This document shows, piece after piece, positions 8,571 to 16,854 of a stretch of 53,169 nucleotides of DNA. The position numbers and the translations under genes are program-made. Source of the stretch: Pseudomonas sp. SLFW (lineage in GTDB: Bacteria > Pseudomonadota > Gammaproteobacteria > Pseudomonadales > Pseudomonadaceae); the NCBI RefSeq assembly GCF_009905615.1, contig NZ_JAAAKW010000027.1, forward strand, positions 1 to 53,169. Reading direction: 5' to 3'. The notes below the pieces were generated by a model that saw only the letters and a program-made list of their open reading frames with translations, had not been told where the DNA came from and made no database searches. Within the stretch, counting starts at the first letter, position 1. Every line of letters begins with the position of its first letter.

Positions 8571-10751
8571 ATGACAGCTCAATCCGGTTTTCGTGTGTCC
8601 GCCTTGCCCGCCTTTCGTCCCGCCGTGCTGGGGGCGTGTTCGGTCACGGCGTTGCTGTGTTCCCTTGGCCTGAGCACGCTGGCCAGCGCTGAAGAAATGC
8701 AGCTGGACGCTGTCAACATCGACGCCACTTCCCAGACCGACATCAGCGAAACCGAGCACAGCCGAACGAGCTATCAGGCGCGCAAGGCCTCGGTCGCGAC
8801 ACGCACCGAAACCCCGCTGGTGGAAGTGCCGCAAACCGTGAACGTGGTCACCAACCGGGTGATCGAAGACCGTCAGCCGAACAGCCTCGACGAAGCGATC
8901 AACGCGGTCAGCGGCGTGAAGCAGGGCAACACCCTGGGCGGCACTCAGGACGCCATTCAGAAGCGCGGCTTCGGCACCAACCGTGACAACTCGATCATGC
9001 GCGACGGCATGCAGTCGGTGCAGGCGCGCAACTTCACGCCGACCACCGAGCGCATCGAAGTGCTGAAAGGCCCGTCCTCGATGCTCTACGGCGTGCAGGA
9101 CCCCGGCGGCGTGATCAACGTTGTCACCAAGAAACCGCAGTTGGTGGATGCCCGTTCCATTTCCGCGTTCGGCAGCAGCTTCGGTGGGGGCGGCGAGCAG
9201 ATCGACCTGACCGGCCCGATTGGCACCAACGGCCTGGCGTACCGCGTCATCGCCGACAAGCAGAATTACGATTACTGGCGCAATTTCGGCAGCATCGACC
9301 AGTCGGTGATCGCCCCGTCGCTGGCCTGGTACGGCGACGACACCACGGTCTCGGCGGCCTACGAACACATGGAATATTCGGTGCCGTTCGATCGGGGCAC
9401 GCAGATCAACACCAAGACCGGCAAGGTGCTGGACATCCCGCGCAACCGTCGTCTGGACGAGCCGTTCAACGTCACCACCGGCCGCTCCGATTCCCTCGAT
9501 CTGCGCATGGACCATCGCCTCAACGACACCTGGACCTTGCGCACCGGCTACGCCTACAGCCGCAATTATTACAACGACTACCAGTCGCGTTTCATCTCGG
9601 CCAACTACACCACCGGCGCCGTCACCCGACGTGGCGATGCCACCCGCGATGCCGTGCAGTTCGCCCACACCGCCACCGTCAACATGCTGGGCAACCTGTA
9701 CTGGGGCGACGTGCGCCATGAGCTGCTGTTCGGCGCCGATTACATGAAAAACGACCGCGAACTGGGCGACCTGTTTCGCAGCGCCAACAAGGTCGACTTT
9801 AACTACAACGCGCCGGTCTACGGCGTGACCCCGCAGCCAAGCGTGGCCAGCGCGCCGAACAGCGACCAGACCGATCACCTGCGCACCCACGCCTTCTTCG
9901 TGCAAGACGCCGTGCATTTGAACGATCAATGGATCTTCCAGGCCGGCCTGCGCTACGACGCCTTCGATGAAATGACCGGCAAAGGCCGTCCGTTCGTGGT
10001 CGGTGCCGACGTGAAAGACAGCAAGGTCGTGCCCCGCGTGGGCCTGGTCTACCTGATCCAGCCGGACTGGTCGGTGTACGGCAGCTACACCGAGTCGTTC
10101 CGCCCGAACACCTCGATTGCCGCGCCGATTGGCGACCTGCCGCCGGAAGAGGGCAAGTCCTATGAAATCGGCACCAAGTTCCAGAACGACGCCATCACCG
10201 CCACCGTTGCGCTGTTCAACATCAACAAGAAAAACGTGCAGACCAGCGAGCCGTGCGGCACCGAGACCTGCACGCGGGTGTCGGGTGAGGTGCGCTCCCG
10301 AGGACTGGAAGCCGACATCACCGGCCAGATCAACGAATTCTGGAGCCTGACCGGCAGCTACGCCTACACCGACACAAAAGTCCTGGAAGACCCGATCCTC
10401 AAGGGCGAGCCGCTGGACGGCGTGTCCAGACACACCGGCGCCCTCTACCTGACCCGCGACTTCGGCCACGTCGGCATCGGCGACTTGCGCGCAGGCACCG
10501 GCGCACGTTTCGCCAGCCGCTGGGGCGTGAACGACGGCGCAGGCACCGAATACCACCTGCCGTCCTCGAAAGTCGCCGACGCCTTCGTCTCCTACAAAAT
10601 GAAGCTCGACGAACGCGACCTGACCCTGCAACTCAACCTGAAAAACATGTTCGACGAGAGGTACTACACCTCCGCCAGCGGCCTCGGCTCACCGGCCATT
10701 TCCATCGGCGAGCCACGGCAGTTGGTGGCGCGGGCCAAGTTGGAGTTTTGA
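8571..10751 (+). CDS. TonB-dependent siderophore receptor
   Basis: Outer-membrane ferric-siderophore receptor of about 726 aa. After a signal peptide ending near LASAEE comes a likely TonB box (MQLDAVNI), then the plug domain (ETPLVEVPQTVNVVTNRVIE, RIEVLKGPSSMLYGVQDPGG, INVVTKKPQ) and a 22-strand barrel ending in the C-terminal signature GEPRQLVARAKLEF with terminal phenylalanine. There is no N-terminal signalling (STN) domain, so it is not of the FecA/FpvA surface-signalling type. An upstream ATG at 8517 would add 18 residues; I prefer 8571 because the signal peptide is then more normal, but ribosome sites are weak at both. I see no convincing Fur box in the 260 bp before it. The ligand is unknown; ferrichrome- or catecholate-type cannot be distinguished. 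Confidence 0.88.
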   Translation: MTAQSGFRVSALPAFRPAVLGACSVTALLCSLGLSTLASAEEMQLDAVNIDATSQTDISETEHSRTSYQARKASVATRTETPLVEVPQTVNVVTNRVIEDRQPNSLDEAINAVSGVKQGNTLGGTQDAIQKRGFGTNRDNSIMRDGMQSVQARNFTPTTERIEVLKGPSSMLYGVQDPGGVINVVTKKPQLVDARSISAFGSSFGGGGEQIDLTGPIGTNGLAYRVIADKQNYDYWRNFGSIDQSVIAPSLAWYGDDTTVSAAYEHMEYSVPFDRGTQINTKTGKVLDIPRNRRLDEPFNVTTGRSDSLDLRMDHRLNDTWTLRTGYAYSRNYYNDYQSRFISANYTTGAVTRRGDATRDAVQFAHTATVNMLGNLYWGDVRHELLFGADYMKNDRELGDLFRSANKVDFNYNAPVYGVTPQPSVASAPNSDQTDHLRTHAFFVQDAVHLNDQWIFQAGLRYDAFDEMTGKGRPFVVGADVKDSKVVPRVGLVYLIQPDWSVYGSYTESFRPNTSIAAPIGDLPPEEGKSYEIGTKFQNDAITATVALFNINKKNVQTSEPCGTETCTRVSGEVRSRGLEADITGQINEFWSLTGSYAYTDTKVLEDPILKGEPLDGVSRHTGALYLTRDFGHVGIGDLRAGTGARFASRWGVNDGAGTEYHLPSSKVADAFVSYKMKLDERDLTLQLNLKNMFDERYYTSASGLGSPAISIGEPRQLVARAKLEF

Positions 10752-10766
10752 TAACTGTGGTTCTAA

Positions 10767-11261
10767 CTGTAGGAGCGAATTCATTCGCGAAGGAGGGTGT
10801 GGCCGATGGAGATGCGTCGGCTGTACAAACGCTTCGCGAATAAATTCGCTCCCACAGGGGCATTTGGACGCCGCGAAATATGAAGTCAGCCTCGGTTTCA
10901 ACTGTGGGAGCGAATTCATTCGCGAAAGAGGGCGTGACCGATGGAGATGCGTCGGCTGTACGAATGCTTCGCGAATGAATTCGCTCCTACAGGGCATTTG
11001 GGCGCCGCGAAATATGAAGTCAGCCTCGGTTTTAACTGTGGGGGCGAATTCATTCGCGAAGGAGGGTGTGGGCGATGGAGATGCATCGGCTGTACGAACG
11101 CTTCGCGAATAAATTCGCTCCCACAGAGATCCATCGGCGCCGGGAAGTGTGAAGTCTGCCCCGGTTTCAACTGTAGGAGCGAATTCATTCGCGAAGGAGG
11201 GTGTGGGCGATGGCGATGCATCGGCTGTACGAATGCTTCGCGAATAAATTCGCTCCTACAG
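10767..11261. repeat. Tandem array of four 135-bp REP-pair units
   Basis: Four head-to-tail units start at 10767, 10902, 11036 and 11171 (spacing 135, 134, 135 bp); the last unit lacks the trailing spacer. Each unit holds two inverted arms (about CTGTAGGAGCGAATTCATTC then GCGAA, and TTCGCGAATAAATTCGCTCC then TACAG) around a conserved middle (GATGGAGATGCGTCGGCTGT), so each can form a large hairpin. Units differ by point changes. The peptide readings through it in several frames are repeat translations, not genes. The array fills the gap between the siderophore receptor and the LacI-type gene. Confidence 0.95.
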
Positions 11262-11392
11262 GGTTTACTGAGGTCTCACGGCAGATCGCTCGCGTTATTC
11301 CAGTGCGTGTCCGTCCCACCTTTGTTAAATTCCCTTTCGGCGCACGCCTAGTCCGGGCGGTGCCTCCCCCAGCGTTGAATCCGGAATCGTTC

Positions 11393-12445
11393 ATGCCGAA
11401 GAAATCAGGCAGGTCGGCGGACCTTGTGTCGTCGTCCGAGCCGAAGAAAGCCTCCAGCCTTACGTTGATCGATGTGGCCAAGGTCGCGGGTGTGTCGCCC
11501 ATGACGGTGTCGCGGGCATTGCATCGGCCTGACCTGGTGAGCGAGGACACCCGCGAGAAGGTGCGCGAAGCGGTGCGCAAGACCGGGTATGTGCCGAACA
11601 TGCTGGCCGGTGGTCTGGCCAGCAACAAGAGCCGGCTGGTGGCGATTTTCCTGCCGACGATTGCCAACTCGATCTTCGCCGACACGGTGCAGGCGTTGAT
11701 GGACCGGCTGACCCAGGCCGGTTATCAGACGCTGCTGGGCCTGACCGGCTACGACGCCGAGCAGGAAGAAAAACTGCTGGAAGCGGTACTCGGCAGGCGC
11801 CCCGACGGCATCGTGCTGACCGGTACGCTGCACACCGAATCCAGCCGCACGCGTCTGGCGCAGGCGGGGATCCCGGTGGTCGAGGCGTGGGACTTGAGTG
11901 AAGACCCCATCGACATGCTGGTCGGTTTCTCCCACGAAAAAGTGGGGGAGGACACCGCCCGGCACCTGCTGCAAAAAGGCTATAAGCGCTTCTCCGTCGT
12001 GGCCATCGGCGACCCTCGCGGGTTGCGCCGTTGCCACAGCCTGATCGCGGCACTCGAACAGCACGGCATCAACAACGTACCGATGGAAGTCCTCGCGCCG
12101 CCCGCCACCCTTCAAGTCGGGCGGGAGGGCCTAGCGAACCTGCTGGATCGCGGCGTCTCCACGGATATTGTCGTGTGCAGCTCCGACACCGTCGCCCAAG
12201 GCGTCCTGGCCGAAGCGGCGAGTCGCGGCCTGCGGGTGCCTGAAGACCTGGCGGTCATGGGCTTCGGCGATTTGAGCAGCGCGGCGCAGGTCTATCCAGC
12301 GTTGTCCACCGTGCGCGTCGATGGCAATCGCATCGGGCTACAAGTCGCCCAGGCCTTGCTCGACCGGTTTCAGGAACACACCTCCAGCGCCACGCGCGTC
12401 CGCGTCGACACCGGATTTACCCTGATCGACCGCGCCAGTACCTGA
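11393..12445 (+). CDS. LacI-family regulator (GntR-like) of the galactarate module
   Basis: A 350-aa LacI/GalR-type regulator. A basic N-terminal extension is followed by the DNA-binding helix-turn-helix and hinge (LTLIDVAKVAGVSPMTVSRA about residues 23-42, then NMLAGGLASNKSRLVAIFLP) and a periplasmic-binding-protein-like sensor domain. I chose the ATG at 11393; the in-frame upstream reading runs through the REP array. It is followed by talarate/galactarate dehydratase and a GudP-type transporter, and two copies of a LacI-type palindrome with a central CpG lie in the gap after it, so it probably represses those genes and responds to a sugar diacid. It resembles gluconate-type regulators, but the context points to galactarate, glucarate or talarate. 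Confidence 0.9.
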   Translation: MPKKSGRSADLVSSSEPKKASSLTLIDVAKVAGVSPMTVSRALHRPDLVSEDTREKVREAVRKTGYVPNMLAGGLASNKSRLVAIFLPTIANSIFADTVQALMDRLTQAGYQTLLGLTGYDAEQEEKLLEAVLGRRPDGIVLTGTLHTESSRTRLAQAGIPVVEAWDLSEDPIDMLVGFSHEKVGEDTARHLLQKGYKRFSVVAIGDPRGLRRCHSLIAALEQHGINNVPMEVLAPPATLQVGREGLANLLDRGVSTDIVVCSSDTVAQGVLAEAASRGLRVPEDLAVMGFGDLSSAAQVYPALSTVRVDGNRIGLQVAQALLDRFQEHTSSATRVRVDTGFTLIDRAST

Positions 12446-12478
12446 ACCCCGCTTTTCGATTGTCCGACAAACGTGGTG

Positions 12479-12506
12479 TTGAATGATTGCGCAATCAGTG
12501 TAAGAT
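12479..12506 (+). promoter_or_regulatory. Predicted sigma-70 promoter for the talarate/galactarate genes
   Basis: TTGAAT (12479-12484) and TAAGAT (12501-12506) are separated by 16 bp, a good vegetative promoter match. The spacer is almost wholly occupied by the first operator palindrome (12484-12497), so a bound LacI-type repressor would block RNA polymerase. It reads toward the dehydratase start at 12624. Confidence 0.6.
12484..12497. promoter_or_regulatory. LacI-type operator 1
   Basis: Perfect palindrome TGATTGCGCAATCA with a central CpG, the hallmark of LacI-family operators. An identical copy lies 77 bp downstream (centre to centre), a spacing that would allow two dimers to cooperate or to loop DNA. 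It sits within the predicted promoter spacer. Confidence 0.75.
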
Positions 12507-12515
12507 CCGGCTCAT

Positions 12516-12549
12516 AGTGATCGCCTGTTCGAGGCGGATCGCTTTTTTT
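12516..12549 (+). terminator. Intrinsic-terminator-like hairpin after the LacI-type gene
   Basis: AGTGATCGCC (12516-12525) pairs with GGCGGATCGCT (12533-12543) with one bulged G, giving a GC-rich stem and a short loop, followed by seven T (12543-12549). It would end the regulator transcript. Because the predicted promoter at 12479-12506 lies just upstream, it would also sit at the very start of the dehydratase transcript. Confidence 0.7.
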
Positions 12550-12559
12550 ATCGGCTGGA

Positions 12560-12575
12560 ATGATTGCGCAATCAT
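12560..12575. promoter_or_regulatory. LacI-type operator 2
   Basis: ATGATTGCGCAATCAT, a 16-bp perfect palindrome whose core is identical to operator 1. It lies 48 bp before the dehydratase start codon and just after the T-run of the hairpin. Confidence 0.75.
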
Positions 12576-12623
12576 GGCAGTCACTATCACCGGATTTTGC
12601 AGACAGATCAGGGGCGCTTGCCA

Positions 12624-13784
12624 ATGCTCACACAACAACAAAACGTCACGTCTTCCGATAACGACCAGATCGCCTGGGTCAAGGTGTCTTCGGTATTCCT
12701 GCCGCTGGCCAACCCCATCAGCGACGCCAAGGTGCTGACCGGACGGCAGAAGCCGATGACCGAAATCGCCATTCTGGTGGCCGAGATCGAGACCACCGAC
12801 GGCCATCGCGGTATGGGGTTCAGTTACTCGAAGCGCGCAGGCGGCCCCGGCCAGTTTGCCCACGCCAAGGAAATCGCCCCGGCGCTGATCGGCGAGAACC
12901 CCAGCGACATTGCCAAGCTGTGGACCAAACTTTGCTGGGCCGGGGCGTCGGTGGGGCGTAGTGGTTTGTCGACCCAGGCCATCGGTGCCTTCGACGTGGC
13001 GCTGTGGGACCTGAAAGCCAAGCGCGCCAACCTGTCGCTGGCGCGTCTGCTGGGTGCGCATCGGGATTCTGTGCGTTGCTACAACACCTCGGGCGGCTTT
13101 TTGCACACGCCGCTGGAGCAACTGCTGCACAATACCGACATGTCGCGGGAGAAGGGCATCGGCGGGATCAAGCTCAAGGTCGGCCAGCCGGATTGCGCCA
13201 TCGACCTGCACCGCGTGGCCACGGTTCGCAAGCACCTTGGCGATGACTTCCCGCTGATGGTTGATGCCAACCAGCAATGGGATCGCCCGACCGCCCAGCG
13301 CATGTGCCGTCGCTTCGAAGAATTCAACCTGATCTGGATCGAGGAGCCGCTGGACTGCTACGACGCCGAAGGCCACGCCGCCTTGGCCCAGCAATTCGAT
13401 ACCCCGATCGCCACCGGGGAAATGCTCACCAGCGTCGCCGAGCACGCTGAGTTCATCAACAAACGTGGCGCCGATTTCCTGATGCCGGACGCGCCTCGGG
13501 TCGGCGGCATCACGCCGTACCTCAAGGTGGCGGCCATGGCCGAACAGGCGGGGCTGATGCTGGCCCCGCACTTCGCGATGGAGCTGCACGTGCACCTCGC
13601 GGCGGCCTACCCGACGGAGCCGTGGGTCGAGCATTTTGAGTGGATGGAGCCGCTGTTCAACGAGCGTCTGGAGACCCGCAACGGGCGGATGCTGGTGCCG
13701 ACCCGTCCGGGCCTCGGGCTGTCGTTGAGCGAACAGGTCAAGGCCTGGACCGCGCAAACCGCCGAGGTCGGTTCCCGCCCCTGA
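12624..13784 (+). CDS. L-talarate/galactarate dehydratase (enolase superfamily)
   Basis: A 386-aa mandelate-racemase-type enolase-superfamily enzyme that dehydrates galactarate (mucate) or L-talarate to the 5-keto-4-deoxy acid. Visible catalytic elements: the KxK motif in GGIKLKVGQ, metal ligands in MVDANQQW, WIEEPLD and ATGEML, and the general-base His in APHFAMELHVH. The substrate-loop region NPISDAKVLTGRQKPMTE and the stretch SYSKRAGGPGQFAHAKEIAP match the Salmonella talarate/galactarate dehydratase type. I chose the ATG at 12624 with AGGGG upstream; an in-frame TTG at 12564 would run through operator 2. It is followed by a GudP-type transporter; the next pathway enzyme (keto-deoxyglucarate dehydratase) is not in the window. 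Confidence 0.9.
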   Translation: MLTQQQNVTSSDNDQIAWVKVSSVFLPLANPISDAKVLTGRQKPMTEIAILVAEIETTDGHRGMGFSYSKRAGGPGQFAHAKEIAPALIGENPSDIAKLWTKLCWAGASVGRSGLSTQAIGAFDVALWDLKAKRANLSLARLLGAHRDSVRCYNTSGGFLHTPLEQLLHNTDMSREKGIGGIKLKVGQPDCAIDLHRVATVRKHLGDDFPLMVDANQQWDRPTAQRMCRRFEEFNLIWIEEPLDCYDAEGHAALAQQFDTPIATGEMLTSVAEHAEFINKRGADFLMPDAPRVGGITPYLKVAAMAEQAGLMLAPHFAMELHVHLAAAYPTEPWVEHFEWMEPLFNERLETRNGRMLVPTRPGLGLSLSEQVKAWTAQTAEVGSRP

Positions 13785-13877
13785 TTCATCAGCGAACACC
13801 GTGTGTGCATGACCGGGAGCGCTTCCCCACGGGGCGCTCTTGTGGCCGATCTATAACAACAAAATGAGGGCTTTCAT

Positions 13878-15236
13878 GTGGAACATTCCAACACCGCCAG
13901 CGCGGCCGCTTCGGCTGCGGGTGCTACAACCGCCGTGCGCAGCAAAGTGCGTTTCGGCATCCTTGCGATGCTGTTCATCGTCACCGCGATCAACGTCGGC
14001 GACCGCGCCACGCTGTCGATCACAGGCTCCGCACTGACCGAAGTGCTGGGCATCAACTCCGTCACCCTGGGCTACATGTTCTCGGCGTTCGCCTGGGCCT
14101 ATGTGCTCGGGCAGTTGCCGGGCGGCTGGTTGCTCGACAAGTTCGGCTCGGTGCGCGTCTACGGGCTGTCGTTGTTTCTCTGGTCCACCATCACCGTCGC
14201 GCAGGGCATGATCGGCTTCTTCTCAGTGCCGGTCGCGATTGGCACGCTGTTCGTGTTGCGCTTTTTGCTGGGGCTGATCGAGGCGCCGGTCTATCCCGCC
14301 AACAGCCGCATCGTCGCGGCGTGGTTTCCGTTGCAGGAACGCGGACTGGCGACGGTGATCTTCAATTCGTCGATGTACATGTCGGTGGTGCTGCTGGCGC
14401 CGGCCATGGGGTTCATCGCTCACCGCTACGGCTGGGAACACGTGTACTGGTTCATGGGCGGGCTGGGGATCGTGGTCAGCCTGATCTGGTTCAAGTTCGT
14501 GAAAACCCCGACCGAGCACCCTTCGGTCAACCGCGCCGAACTGGAGCATCTGCGTGAAGGCGGCGCTCAGGTAGACATGGACAAACCGAAGGAAAAAGGC
14601 GCGTTCGTGCCGCGCTTTTCAGACCTGAAGGTCCTGCTGAAAAGCCCGATGATGTGGTCGATCTACCTCGGCAAATACTGCGACACCTCGCTGCAGTATT
14701 TCTTCCTGACGTGGTTTCCGGTGTACTTGGTGAAAGGGCGCGGGCTGAACATCATGGAAGCGGGCGCCATTGCAGCGATCCCGGGCATCTGCGGCCTGCT
14801 CGGCGCGTTGTGCGGCGGGGCGGTGTGCGATTACCTGATCCGCAAGGGCTTCTCGCTGTCGGTGGCGCGCAAGATTCCGCTGGTGTGCGGCATGACGATG
14901 GGCGCGACGCTGGTGTTCTGCAACTTCACCGAATCGATGTGGGTCGTGACGATCCTGATGTCGCTGGCGATCTTCGGCAAAGGCGTGGTCGCGGTGGACT
15001 GGACGCTGGTGTCCGACACCTCGCCCAAGGAAATCACCGGGATGGCGGGTGGCTTGTTCAACATGTTCGGCAACCTCTCGGGCATCTTCACCCCGATCGT
15101 GATCGGCTACATCGTGCAGTCCACCGGGTCGTTCTCCGGGGCGATGTACGTGGTGGCGGCACATGCGTTGGTGGGTGCGCTGGCATTCTTGAGCATGGGG
15201 CGTTTGCAGCGGTTGGTGTTGCAACGCACGGCCTGA
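13878..15236 (+). CDS. gudP: MFS sugar-diacid transporter (GudP-like, anion:cation symporter family)
   Basis: A 452-aa, 12-helix major facilitator of the glucarate/galactarate transporter group. The family's N-terminal block is present as AINVGDRATLSITGSALTEV, followed by YMFSAFAWAYVLGQLPGGWL and the loop LLDKFGSVRVYGLS. The C-terminal half contains DWTLVSDTSPKEITGMAGGL, also typical. The start is GTG with GAGGG seven bases upstream; an ATG two bases earlier is out of frame. It follows talarate/galactarate dehydratase by 93 bp and would import the sugar diacid as one transcriptional unit under the LacI-type regulator. Confidence 0.85.
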   Translation: MEHSNTASAAASAAGATTAVRSKVRFGILAMLFIVTAINVGDRATLSITGSALTEVLGINSVTLGYMFSAFAWAYVLGQLPGGWLLDKFGSVRVYGLSLFLWSTITVAQGMIGFFSVPVAIGTLFVLRFLLGLIEAPVYPANSRIVAAWFPLQERGLATVIFNSSMYMSVVLLAPAMGFIAHRYGWEHVYWFMGGLGIVVSLIWFKFVKTPTEHPSVNRAELEHLREGGAQVDMDKPKEKGAFVPRFSDLKVLLKSPMMWSIYLGKYCDTSLQYFFLTWFPVYLVKGRGLNIMEAGAIAAIPGICGLLGALCGGAVCDYLIRKGFSLSVARKIPLVCGMTMGATLVFCNFTESMWVVTILMSLAIFGKGVVAVDWTLVSDTSPKEITGMAGGLFNMFGNLSGIFTPIVIGYIVQSTGSFSGAMYVVAAHALVGALAFLSMGRLQRLVLQRTA

Positions 15237-15252
15237 TGCATCTGTAGCAGTC

Positions 15253-15300
15253 CGGCTTGCCGGCGGTGGCAATGTTGAGGTCGCTGCCGTCGGCAAGCCG
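15253..15300. repeat. Inverted repeat between convergent genes
   Basis: CGGCTTGCCG (15253-15262) and CGGCAAGCCG (15291-15300) form perfect 10-bp arms around a 28-base loop, with further partial pairing inside. It sits in the 87-bp gap between the converging gudP-like and AraC genes and may end both transcripts, although there is no T-run. It is REP-like. Confidence 0.6.
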
Positions 15301-15323
15301 TGCCGCTAAAGAGGACGGTGTGA

Positions 15324-16382
15324 TTACTGCGTGGTGGTCGCGCTGCGCCACTGCTTTGGACTCACCCCAAACCAGCGCTTGAACGCTCGCGAGAAGGCGC
15401 TGGTTTCGGAGTAGCCCAGCAGCGAGGCGAGTTGGGTGACGCTGAGGTTTTGCTGTTTGAGGTGGGCGAGGGCGGTTTCCTGGCGGATTTGGTCCACCAG
15501 TTGAGTGAAGCTCAAACCGTGGTCGCGCAGTTTACGTTGCAGCGCCCATTCCGACAGGCCGAGGTTGTGGGCGATCTCGTCGAGGGCAGGTTCACCCAAG
15601 TGCAGGGTGGCGAGAATGGTCTGGCGGGCGCGTTCCAGCAGCGTGGTTTCGCTGCCGTTGTCTCCCAGTTGGCGAATCGCGTCCTTGATCAACATCAGCA
15701 GAATCGGATCGCTGCCGGGCATCGCTTTGCCGATCAACTCGGATTTGGGAATCAACAAGGAATTGCACCCTTGGGCGAACTGCACATCGGCGTGAAACAC
15801 GTCGCGGTGTTCGTGCCAGTCCTGGGGCCTTGCGTGTTCAAAGGCCACTTGCCGAGGCGCCCAGTCCGGCCCCAACACATGGCGCACCAGGTTCAGCGCC
15901 ATGCCCATGGTCAGCTCGGCGTCCTGCCGACGTTCGTGAATCGCACCGTGCCGCACCTGATAATCGAAGCGGTAACACTCACCTTGGTCCACCAGTTCGA
16001 TCAGCGTGCTGTGCTGATGAAAGGGAAAGGCCTCGGAAAAGTTGATCAGCGCGGCTTCCAGCGTCGGCGAACACAGCCCGATGTAGCCCAGCAAACCCAA
16101 CGCCTGCGGCTGGAACTGCTGGCCATAGCGCAAGCCGAAATTGTCGCAACCCGTTTGCCGAGCCGCTTCTTCCAGCACCTTGCAATAGTTGGTGAGGGGC
16201 AGGCTGAGGGTCGGGTGCAGGAGTTGTTCGGGGTCGATGCCGGAGCGGCCGAACACCTGATCCAGATCGCCGCCATGCTGCACGATGAGCCCGTCCAGAC
16301 CGTTGGCGGCAGCCGACAACACCCCGCGATTGCTGGCGGGGGAGGTGTTCGGCGTGGCCTGCGGAATGAGGGTCTGAAGCAT
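15324..16382 (-). CDS. AraC-family regulator, probably of ethanolamine utilisation
   Basis: A 352-aa regulator with an N-terminal arabinose-binding-type domain of the OruR/ArgR-like group (about residues 20-220; LSLPLTNYCKVLEEAARQTG, GYIGLCSPTLEAALINF) and a C-terminal AraC double helix-turn-helix (about 245-345; NLSVTQLASLLGYSETSAFS then RAFKRWFGVSPKQWR). It is divergent from the ethanolamine permease and eutBC genes, separated by 472 bp, and is the natural candidate for their activator. It differs from enteric EutR and could respond to ethanolamine or another compound. Confidence 0.85.
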   Translation of the reverse strand: MLQTLIPQATPNTSPASNRGVLSAAANGLDGLIVQHGGDLDQVFGRSGIDPEQLLHPTLSLPLTNYCKVLEEAARQTGCDNFGLRYGQQFQPQALGLLGYIGLCSPTLEAALINFSEAFPFHQHSTLIELVDQGECYRFDYQVRHGAIHERRQDAELTMGMALNLVRHVLGPDWAPRQVAFEHARPQDWHEHRDVFHADVQFAQGCNSLLIPKSELIGKAMPGSDPILLMLIKDAIRQLGDNGSETTLLERARQTILATLHLGEPALDEIAHNLGLSEWALQRKLRDHGLSFTQLVDQIRQETALAHLKQQNLSVTQLASLLGYSETSAFSRAFKRWFGVSPKQWRSATTTQ

Positions 16383-16482
16383 GGACGTGAGCGGCCTTCA
16401 GGGTCTGTATGAATTTCTTTCAAGCAAATGTCATACCTTGTTACGGATGAATGCCAATACCTTTAGCAATCCGCTGACGAAC

Positions 16483-16579
16483 CTGTAGGAGTGAGCTCGC
16501 TCGCGATAGCTATCGGACGAACGCTAAAGGTGCATTGGATGTACCGACGTCATCGCGAGCAAGCTCACTCCTACTCAGG
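16483..16579. repeat. REP pair (GGAGTGAGCTCGCTCGCGAT type)
   Basis: The arms CTGTAGGAGTGAGCTCGCTC (16483-16502) and, inverted, GAGCAAGCTCACTCCTA (16558-16574) enclose about 55 bp. It is a second REP family, different from the GAATTCATTCGCGAA type at 10767. It lies in the 472-bp divergent gap between the AraC gene and the ethanolamine permease. The rest of the gap holds an imperfect inverted pair CTTGACC (16744-16750) / GGTCAAG (16776-16782) that may be regulatory; no gene is visible. Confidence 0.85.
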
Positions 16580-16854
16580 TGTAACGGGTTGAGAATCGAT
16601 GCGCTGCTCAGTAGCTGCTACCCATCGACCCCCCCCACTGGGTACTGAGGTGGCACCCAACCCCCGTCAAACATGACCCGAGATAAAGCAAAGCAGGCTC
16701 ACGGCGCGCCAGCATGGCGCACCCCGCGCAAATACCCGGAAAACTTGACCGCACACGACAAACCCCGCTTTGCAGGGTCAAGCCTTGGCCGCAAACCTGT
16801 GGCTATGCTCGACGTCAGGCAAATTCCGTCGATTGGCTACCGGGGTGCACGCAC

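Noticed and set aside
10767..11261. CRISPR array
   Set aside because: The repeats are 135 bp, contain inverted arms, and have no unique spacers of constant length; no cas genes are present. It is a tandem REP array.
10864..11351. Several reading frames through the repeat array (for example FANEFAPTG peptides)
   Set aside because: They are translations of REP arms in both directions, without ribosome sites.
16600..16854. Sigma-54 promoter before the ethanolamine permease
   Set aside because: TGGCAC near 16650 lacks the TTGC element at the right distance, and no other -24/-12 pair was found.
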